A stretch of 64,000 bases of DNA, from NCBI GenBank assembly GCA_039591075.1, contig JBDHEI010000002.1, positions 1 through 64,000 of the forward strand, read 5' to 3'. The stretch is from JAOTVV01 sp039591075. Lineage in GTDB: Bacteria; Gemmatimonadota; Gemmatimonadetes; Gemmatimonadales; GWC2-71-9. The position numbers and the translations under genes were made by a program. How positions within the stretch are numbered: the stretch's first letter is position 1; every line of letters starts with the position of its first letter. The notes under the pieces were generated by a model. It saw only the letters and a program-made list of their open reading frames with translations. It had not been told where the DNA came from and searched no databases. Below are positions 58,094-64,000 of the stretch, in pieces.

Positions 58094-59845
58094 TCACCGT
58101 TTCTGCAGCGTTTCGAGTAGACGATTCAATGGGAACGTGTTCACCACGTCGCCCTTGGTGAGCCAGGCTCGGCGAGCCTGGTCCACTCCATAGCGCATGA
58201 GATCGAGGTCGCCGATGCGGTGAGCGTCGGTGCTGATCACGACTCGGAGCCCGAGCTCCTTGGCGCGGATCAAATGCGAATCCTTGAGGTCCAATCGATC
58301 CGGATGCGCGTTCAGCTCAACGATCACTTCGTGCTCGGCGGCACACTGGAGCACCTCCTCCAGGTCGAACTGCATCGGGTCCCGGCGATTGATCTGTCTG
58401 CCGGTCGGGTGGGCCAGGATGTTCACCTCCGGATGCCGAATGGCGGCCAGGATGCGCGCCGTCTGCTTGGCGGGCGGGAGGTCAAGCAGCGAGTGCACCG
58501 AGACGAGCACCACGTCGAGCCGCTCGAGGAACTCGTCCTCCAGATCGAGGCGCCCATCGCGAAGGATGTCCACCTCCAAACCCTTCAGAATGCGGATCTC
58601 CGACCGGCGGGACGCAATCTGGTCGATCTCCTCCCACTGCGCCGCCAGCTTCTTGGCATCCAGGCCGCCCGTCATTGCAAGGGCCTTACTGTGATCCGTG
58701 ATGGCGAAGTAGTCATAGCCTCGGGCAAGACACGCCTCGAGCATGTCCTCGATCGAGTTCTTGCCATCCGACCAGGTGGAGTGCATCTGAAGATCACCCC
58801 GCAGGTCACCGAGCGTGATCAGATCCGGCAGTGCGTCGCGCTCCGCAGCGGCGATTTCGCCGCGGTCTTCACGCAACTCGGGTGGGATCCACGCCAGATC
58901 GAGCGTCGCATACACCTCGGCTTCCTCGCGACCGGCGACCACGGTACCCGCAAACGGGTCTTCGGACTCGGCCTCTTCTTCCGTTACCGTGAACACCCCG
59001 TACTCCGAAACGCGAAGACCTCGAGCGACCGCCCGCTTTCGCAATCGGACGTTGTGCTCCTTGGATCCTGTGAAGTACTGCAGCGCGGCGCCGTAACTCC
59101 CCAGTGGCAGGATGCGTAGGTCAACCTGCAATCCCGACCGAAGCACGACCGTGCCCTTGGTGTCACCAGCCAGCTCCACCTTGCGAACCTCGGGATACGT
59201 CGTGAATCGCTGCATCACGGGACCCGGATCGGTCGTGATGGCCAGGAGATCGATGTCTCCCACCGTTTCCCGGCGGCGGCGATAGCTGCCGGCGACTTCG
59301 AGCCGCTGCACGGCATGATGCTGGCGCAGGTAGGCTACGAGCGGCTCCACCTGCTGCTCGGCATCCGCGATCTTGAACCGCCCCTGGCGTCGCCGATAGG
59401 CCTCGATGCCCGTGAGGATCTTCTGCTGGCTCTTCTCACCGAACCCATCGAGTGCCGCAACCTCCCCAGCCTGCGCCGCAGTCTTCAGATCCTCGATCGT
59501 CTCGACGCCCAGCGCCTCCCAGAGTTTCTTCGCCTTCTTCGCACCCACGCCGGGGAGGCGAGTCAGCTCCACCAGCGAGCTGGGAATCTCGGCGGTTAGC
59601 TCGTCGAGCACGGTCAGTCGCCCTTCGAGGACGAGCTCGGTGATGTGAGCGGCAATCTCCTTCCCGATTCCCGAAAGTTCCGTGAGCGCCGCGCCATCCT
59701 CCACCATCTTCTTGAGCGGCGTCGAATGCTCCTCCACCGAGCGGGCCGCATTCTGGTAGGCACGGATCCGGAACGGGTTGGCACCCTTGATTTCGAGGAG
59801 TGTTGCCACTTCCTCCAGCACGGCGGCAATCTCGACGTTTTCCAC
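58094..59845 (-). CDS. polX: DNA polymerase/3'-5' exonuclease PolX
   Basis: Bacterial family X polymerase, 583 residues, for gap filling in base excision repair. N-terminal helix-hairpin-helix units include FRIRAYQNAARSVEEH and LTRLPGVGAKKAKKLWE. The polymerase palm has SYRRRRETVGDIDLLA with the catalytic Asp pair and GLQVDLRIL for the third Asp. The C-terminal PHP domain (HSTWSDGKNSIEDMLEACLA, YFAITDHSKALAMTGG, VHSLLDLP) carries the exonuclease metal site. The GTG start directly abuts the ligA stop (TGAGTG), so the ligase and polymerase are likely co-translated. Confidence 0.95.
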   Translation of the reverse strand: MENVEIAAVLEEVATLLEIKGANPFRIRAYQNAARSVEEHSTPLKKMVEDGAALTELSGIGKEIAAHITELVLEGRLTVLDELTAEIPSSLVELTRLPGVGAKKAKKLWEALGVETIEDLKTAAQAGEVAALDGFGEKSQQKILTGIEAYRRRQGRFKIADAEQQVEPLVAYLRQHHAVQRLEVAGSYRRRRETVGDIDLLAITTDPGPVMQRFTTYPEVRKVELAGDTKGTVVLRSGLQVDLRILPLGSYGAALQYFTGSKEHNVRLRKRAVARGLRVSEYGVFTVTEEEAESEDPFAGTVVAGREEAEVYATLDLAWIPPELREDRGEIAAAERDALPDLITLGDLRGDLQMHSTWSDGKNSIEDMLEACLARGYDYFAITDHSKALAMTGGLDAKKLAAQWEEIDQIASRRSEIRILKGLEVDILRDGRLDLEDEFLERLDVVLVSVHSLLDLPPAKQTARILAAIRHPEVNILAHPTGRQINRRDPMQFDLEEVLQCAAEHEVIVELNAHPDRLDLKDSHLIRAKELGLRVVISTDAHRIGDLDLMRYGVDQARRAWLTKGDVVNTFPLNRLLETLQKR

Positions 59846-61858
59846 TCAGATCCCCACGCCCTTGGAGCGGAGAAGATCCAGGAACTCGATCTCGCTGAGC
59901 ATCGGGATGCCGAGGGTCTCGGCGTCGCCATGCTTGGATCCCGGATTCGTCCCGTAGACGAGGTACCCGGTCTCCGCGCTGACCGTCGAGGCCACCCGGC
60001 CCCCAAGCGACTCCACGAGCGCCTTGGCCTGGCGCCGCGAGAGGCGCTCGAGCCCCCCAGTGAACACGATCTTGATGCCGTCGAGTACGGTGGTGGCCAC
60101 GCCCGGCGTCTCCCGAACAGTGAGCTTCTTCAGGAGCCGATTGATCAGCTCGGCATGACGCGCGTTGCGAAAGAAGCCCGCGATCTGTTCACTCATCTTC
60201 GGCCCCACCCCGGGAACCGTCTCGAGCTGTTCCGCAGTCGCCGAGCGCACGGCCTCGATGGACCGGAAATGGCGGGCGAGGTCGTTGGCCACGGCCACGC
60301 CCACTTCCGGGATACCGAGGCCGAGCAGCAATCGGTGGAGTTCGACCGCGGATGCCCGTTGAATACCGTCGACCAACTTGGCGGCGGACTTGTCGGCAAA
60401 TCCCTCCAGCGTTACGAGTTGGTCGGGCCGAAGGTCGAACAGATCGGGTAGCTGCCGGACGAGGCCGTTCCCCACGAGGAGTTTGGCGGTCTCCTCGCCC
60501 AGTCCCTCGATGTCGAGCGCGTCACGGGACGCGAAATGCTGGATGCGTCCCGCGAGTTGGGCCGGGCACTCGAAGCTGTTGGGGCAGACGGTGTACGGAC
60601 CGCGCTCCACGAGCGGCGTCCCGCAGGAAGGGCACGCATCCGGCATGCGGAACCGCCGAGCGCGTCGCCGGCCCGCCTCCGTGAGGCGCTCGACGACCTG
60701 CGGAATGACATCCCCTGCCCGCTGGACGCGCACACGATCACCTTCGCGGATATCCTTGCGGGCGACTTCCTCGCGGTTGTGCAGGCTGGCCCGACTCACC
60801 GTCACGCCCGCCAGCTCGACCGGCCGCAACATGGCGACCGGCGTCACCACACCCGTACGACCCACGGACGGAACGATCGCGAGAACGCGGGTCACTTCCT
60901 TGCGGGGCAGAAACTTGAACGCGAACGCCCAACGGGGGTGGCGGGAGGTCTCGCCGACCGCGTCGCGGGCCGCCAGATCATCGAGCTTCACCACAACACC
61001 GTCGATTTCATAGGCCAGGTCGTCCCGCTGTGCGGCCAGCTCGTCGTGATAGGCGAGGACGTCGTCCACGGTCTGGGCGCGGCGGACGAGATCGTTCACG
61101 GGAAAGCCCCAGTGCGCCAGTGCCTGCAACACCATCCACTGCGTCGTGAGTGCCTCGTCCTCCACATCGAGCACATCGTAGACGTAGAGATCGAGCGGTC
61201 GGGCAGCCGTCACCTGCGGGTCGAGTTGACGCAGCGAGCCTGCTGCCGCGTTCCGCGGATTCGCGAACGGCTCCTTTCCCTGCTCGAGAAGCCCTTCGTT
61301 CAGCCGCTCGAAGGCGGCGGCACGCATGATCACTTCCCCGCGCACGGCGAGGAACGACGGTGGCGGGGTGGTGTCCTTGCGCAGGCGGAGTGGGGCGGTG
61401 CGGATGGTTCTGATGTTCTCGGTGATTCCCTCGCCTGTTCGTCCGTCGCCGCGCGTGGACGCACGCACCAGCATGCCCTGCTCGTACACGAGCTCCACCG
61501 AGGCACCGTCTAGCTTGGGCTCGAGCACGTAGCTGACGGCGGCGCCCAGCGCCTTCCGCAGCCGTTCGTCGAACCGCCGAAGCACCCCCACGTCCTGGCT
61601 CGAGTCCAGGCTGAGGAGTGGGGCCGCATGCTCGACCGCTGGGAACCTGTCGAGGGGTGTGCCCGCGACCCGCTGGGTGGGCGAGTCGGGTGAGCGCAGA
61701 TCTGGGAACCGCTCCTCGAGCTCTGTCAGCTCGCGAAAGAGGCGATCATAGACCTCGTCGGAGACCTCCGGGGTGTCCTTGACGTAGTACAGGTAGTCGT
61801 GATGCCGCACCGCCGCCCGCAACTCCCGGATGCGCCCGTCTGCTTGTGTGCGGTTCAT
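59846..61858 (-). CDS. ligA: NAD-dependent DNA ligase
   Basis: Replicative/repair ligase, 670 residues from the ATG at 61858. The Ia domain holds the YLYYVKDTPEVSDEVYD region. The adenylation motif is LEPKLDGASVELVYE with the AMP-linked Lys. The zinc finger is CPSCGTPLVERGPYTVCP followed by FECPAQL. Helix-hairpin-helix repeats (LVTLEGFADKSAAKLVDGI) follow, then a C-terminal BRCT domain (IVFTGGLERLSRRQAKALVE and LGGRVASTVSAETGYLVYG). A longer frame upstream is not needed. With polX it forms a repair pair. It is 69 bases from the MFS gene on the same strand. Confidence 0.96.
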   Translation of the reverse strand: MNRTQADGRIRELRAAVRHHDYLYYVKDTPEVSDEVYDRLFRELTELEERFPDLRSPDSPTQRVAGTPLDRFPAVEHAAPLLSLDSSQDVGVLRRFDERLRKALGAAVSYVLEPKLDGASVELVYEQGMLVRASTRGDGRTGEGITENIRTIRTAPLRLRKDTTPPPSFLAVRGEVIMRAAAFERLNEGLLEQGKEPFANPRNAAAGSLRQLDPQVTAARPLDLYVYDVLDVEDEALTTQWMVLQALAHWGFPVNDLVRRAQTVDDVLAYHDELAAQRDDLAYEIDGVVVKLDDLAARDAVGETSRHPRWAFAFKFLPRKEVTRVLAIVPSVGRTGVVTPVAMLRPVELAGVTVSRASLHNREEVARKDIREGDRVRVQRAGDVIPQVVERLTEAGRRRARRFRMPDACPSCGTPLVERGPYTVCPNSFECPAQLAGRIQHFASRDALDIEGLGEETAKLLVGNGLVRQLPDLFDLRPDQLVTLEGFADKSAAKLVDGIQRASAVELHRLLLGLGIPEVGVAVANDLARHFRSIEAVRSATAEQLETVPGVGPKMSEQIAGFFRNARHAELINRLLKKLTVRETPGVATTVLDGIKIVFTGGLERLSRRQAKALVESLGGRVASTVSAETGYLVYGTNPGSKHGDAETLGIPMLSEIEFLDLLRSKGVGI

Positions 61859-61927
61859 AGCGTGAAATCTGGTAGACTGGGAGAACGGCGGGAAGGCACC
61901 GATCCGCGAACCCATCGACCCGACACC

Positions 61928-63115
61928 TTATGCGTCGCGAGGCTCGTGGTTCAAGCGAACGAGTACGACGAGCAGTCCCGCAGCGAGGCCCGCCCCGACC
62001 CAGAACGCCGATGTCAGGCCCCAAACGGCAAACGCGGTCCCGGCAATGAGTGGTCCGACCGTCTGGCCGAGCCGCAGCAGCATTCCGTTCACCGACATGT
62101 AGATGGCACGGTACTCGTGTGGCGCGGACGCGGCCACGATCGTGAGAATGGTCGGGATCGTGATCCCATTCGCCGCGCCGAAGATTGCGACCAGCACCAG
62201 AAGCAACCAGAGCGACGGAGCAAGGGGCATGAGCAGCATCGTCACCACGTAGAGGGCAAACCCCGCGCAGACCAGACCGCCTTCGCCACGCAGGCTGGCG
62301 AGACGCCCTAGAAAGAACGAGGCGATACCGGTGGCGACGGACGCTACGGCAAACACGAGTCCGATGCCAAGCGGCGTGGCGCCGAAGGTGCCTTCCAGCA
62401 CGAACGGGAGGTACGATAGGTACGCACCGTAGATGAGCACGAAGGTCACCACACCCGCGAGGAACATGACGAGCACACGTTTCTCTCGCATGCCGTGCAG
62501 GGCATTGCGCAGGTAGGTTCGAAGGTCGCTCTGGGGAGTGGGTTCGGGGTTCTTCAGTGTCAACAGCGCAAACACGGCGACCGGGACGGCGGCGATCGGG
62601 AGAAAGAACGGTGCGAACCACGCAAGCGTGGCTAGCGCTCCTCCGATCGCGGGGTACAGCGCGGTCCCCACGCTCAACACCGCCGAGTTGTACCCCATCG
62701 CGGCCGTCCGGCGGGACCCCTCGAACAGGTCCCCTATCAGGGTGATGTTGAGCGCGCCAAGCGCGGCGCCGCCCACACCCTGAAGAAGGCGCAGCACGAC
62801 GAGCACCTCGAATACGCGTGCCAGGCCACACGCCGCACCAGCGATACCGAAGAGGAGCAGTGACGGGATCAGGATCACCTTGCGGCCGATTCGGTCGGCG
62901 AGCACCCCGAGAAACGGGGTCAGCACGACACCCGGCAGGGTGAAGGCGGAGATGAGCAGACCCACGGCCAGCGGACTCACGTCGAGGGCCCGGGCCGCGG
63001 CGGGAAACGCGGGGGTGATACTCGCTACTCCCAACATCGCCATGAGCGTGATGCTGAAGACGACTCGGAGATTGCGATCGCGCAGCAGAGAAGGGGGTGA
63101 GGTCGATTCGGGCAT
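61928..63115 (-). CDS. MFS transporter, probable drug or metabolite exporter
   Basis: 395 residues with twelve predicted membrane segments. The loop between helices 2 and 3 holds the MFS motif as GVLADRIGRKV, and helix 4-5 has LRLLQGVGGAALGALNITLI, the exporter-type region. The ATG at 63115 is used; a GTG 12 bases upstream is also possible. The central loop is short (KNPEPTPQSDLRTYLRN). General resemblance is to DHA1-type efflux proteins, but the substrate is unknown. The gene ends before ligA and begins 83 bases from the dehydrogenase gene on the same strand. Confidence 0.88.
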   Translation of the reverse strand: MPESTSPPSLLRDRNLRVVFSITLMAMLGVASITPAFPAAARALDVSPLAVGLLISAFTLPGVVLTPFLGVLADRIGRKVILIPSLLLFGIAGAACGLARVFEVLVVLRLLQGVGGAALGALNITLIGDLFEGSRRTAAMGYNSAVLSVGTALYPAIGGALATLAWFAPFFLPIAAVPVAVFALLTLKNPEPTPQSDLRTYLRNALHGMREKRVLVMFLAGVVTFVLIYGAYLSYLPFVLEGTFGATPLGIGLVFAVASVATGIASFFLGRLASLRGEGGLVCAGFALYVVTMLLMPLAPSLWLLLVLVAIFGAANGITIPTILTIVAASAPHEYRAIYMSVNGMLLRLGQTVGPLIAGTAFAVWGLTSAFWVGAGLAAGLLVVLVRLNHEPRDA

Positions 63116-63210
63116 CGTGGAGGTCACAATCGGCGACCGACGCTCAACGGCGACGCCGGCCCATCCGCGGCCGACCCGTCAGGCACCGTGCTGCAGCGCG
63201 ACCGACTCAC

Positions 63211-64000
63211 TCACCGTGAGACAAGGCGATACACCGTTCCATTCTGGGAAAGGAGGTACAACTCCCCGAGCGAATCCTCACCGAACGACAGCACGTTGCC
63301 AACGTCGCCGACTTCCCACTCGGTATGCTCACGCACGGCGCCGTCCCCGACGCGAAAGCTCCGCACCCACCCCTGGCACCAGTCAGCGTAGAAGTAGTGG
63401 CCCTGCACGGTCGGCAGCGCGCTGCCGCGGTACACATAGCCGCCGATCACCGAACACCCGTTGTCGTGGCCATACTCGACCAGCGGCAGCTCGAGGCCCT
63501 CGCGATCGCAGATGGGCGAGCCGAAACAGTGCGTCCCCTCCATGACACGCCAGCCGTAGTTCACGGCCGCAGCAGACGCCGGTTCGACATCGATCTCCTC
63601 CCATGCGTTCTGGCCGACGTCGCCAATGTAGAGGATGCCGGCATCTCGATCGAAGGAGAACCTCCACGGGTTCCGGAGCCCGATGGCCCAGATCTCCGGG
63701 GCGGCATCCTGCCGGCCAACGTACGGATTGTCCGCCGGGATCGCATAGGGATCCCCACCCTCCACGTCCACGCGGAGCATGGCCCCGAGCAGCGTGGCGC
63801 GGTCTTGGCCATGGCCGTGAGGATCGTTGGCGCTCCCGCCGTCACCCATTCCGACGTACAGCAGCCCGTCGGGACCGAAAGCCACGTGACCGCCGTTGTG
63901 ATTGCCGTACGGCTGCGCCACGCTGAGGATCGTCTTGGCTGATCCGCGGTCGGCGACGTTGGGATTCGCACTGACCGTGTATCGCACCACCCGGGTGTTC
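63211..64000 (-). CDS. PQQ-dependent sugar dehydrogenase family protein (5' part outside window)
   Basis: The C-terminal 260 or so residues of a soluble six-bladed beta-propeller dehydrogenase of the glucose/sorbosone type. GGHVAFGPDGLLYVGMGDGG, AIGLRNPWRFSFDRDAG, GDVGQNAWEEIDVE and NYGWRVMEG are blade motifs of this family, with PQQ-binding His/Asp/Arg expected among them. VIGGYVYRG and FGEDSLGELYLLSQNGTVYR close the fold. Members are often periplasmic and oxidise aldoses using PQQ, though some bind no PQQ. The start lies beyond 64000; the frame is open to the edge. Confidence 0.9.
   Translation of the reverse strand, partial: NTRVVRYTVSANPNVADRGSAKTILSVAQPYGNHNGGHVAFGPDGLLYVGMGDGGSANDPHGHGQDRATLLGAMLRVDVEGGDPYAIPADNPYVGRQDAAPEIWAIGLRNPWRFSFDRDAGILYIGDVGQNAWEEIDVEPASAAAVNYGWRVMEGTHCFGSPICDREGLELPLVEYGHDNGCSVIGGYVYRGSALPTVQGHYFYADWCQGWVRSFRVGDGAVREHTEWEVGDVGNVLSFGEDSLGELYLLSQNGTVYRLVSR

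Overview
The window is dense, GC-rich bacterial chromosome: about 60 protein genes, one tRNA, almost no gaps over 300 bases, and no transposase, phage gene, CRISPR array or rRNA seen. The gene mix suggests a free-living, respiring, Gram-negative-type bacterium. It includes several predicted outer-membrane barrels, lipoproteins, a type IV pilus/type II secretion ATPase, ETF with a membrane FeS:quinone oxidoreductase, Mo/W cofactor genes and UbiE/MenG. The style (many GTG starts, many ATGA/GTGA overlaps, secreted proteins of unknown family) would fit Gemmatimonadota or a relative. That placement is an inference from gene content and was not tested against a database.

Region 1 (1-10.5 kb): the end of an alpha/beta hydrolase, then a seven-gene minus-strand operon for reductive pyrimidine breakdown. 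In transcription order it holds an acylating semialdehyde dehydrogenase, beta-ureidopropionase, dihydropyrimidinase, a class III aminotransferase, an NCS1 nucleobase transporter, PreT and PreA. A promoter-like sequence with a perfect palindrome next to it precedes the operon. Region 2 (10.6-17.8 kb): tRNA-Leu(TAG), a lipoprotein, a CDP-alcohol phosphatidyltransferase, the proteostasis set tig-clpP-clpX, engB, a secreted protein and a hexapeptide acyltransferase. Region 3 (17.8-24.5 kb): a PilB/GspE ATPase fused to a response-regulator receiver domain, whose N-terminus has no usable start codon, then an Omp85-like barrel, a lipoprotein and an FHA-GAF-adenylate cyclase.

Region 4 (24.5-34.5 kb): maf, dtd, glmM, a cystathionine lyase/synthase-type enzyme and an M48 protease. 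A tightly overlapping run follows: purD, mutM, a four-zinc-ribbon metallopeptidase, a shortened UvrC-like nuclease and a Na+/Ca2+ exchanger. Region 5 (34.5-42.2 kb): yfcE-like phosphodiesterase, a possible 59-residue basic protein, ubiE, an ECF sigma operon with three envelope proteins, a SAM hydrolase, Mrp and a DHH phosphoesterase. Region 6 (42.3-52.8 kb): an alanine/sodium symporter with a large soluble insertion, guaB, an SH3-type secreted protein, and a Mo/W cluster (barrel, TupB-like, TupC-like, QueD-like, barrel, mobA, moeA).

Region 7 (52.9-64 kb): a membrane EtfAB:quinone oxidoreductase facing etfBA, corA, a CDGSH protein, polX-ligA, an MFS exporter and the 3' part of a PQQ-type sugar dehydrogenase cut by the window edge. 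The items most worth a second look are the zinc-ribbon metallopeptidase with its UvrC-like neighbour, the ECF sigma operon, the small basic ORF between ubiE and yfcE, the symporter insertion, and the PilB-REC gene with an in-frame TGA before its conserved N-terminal domain.
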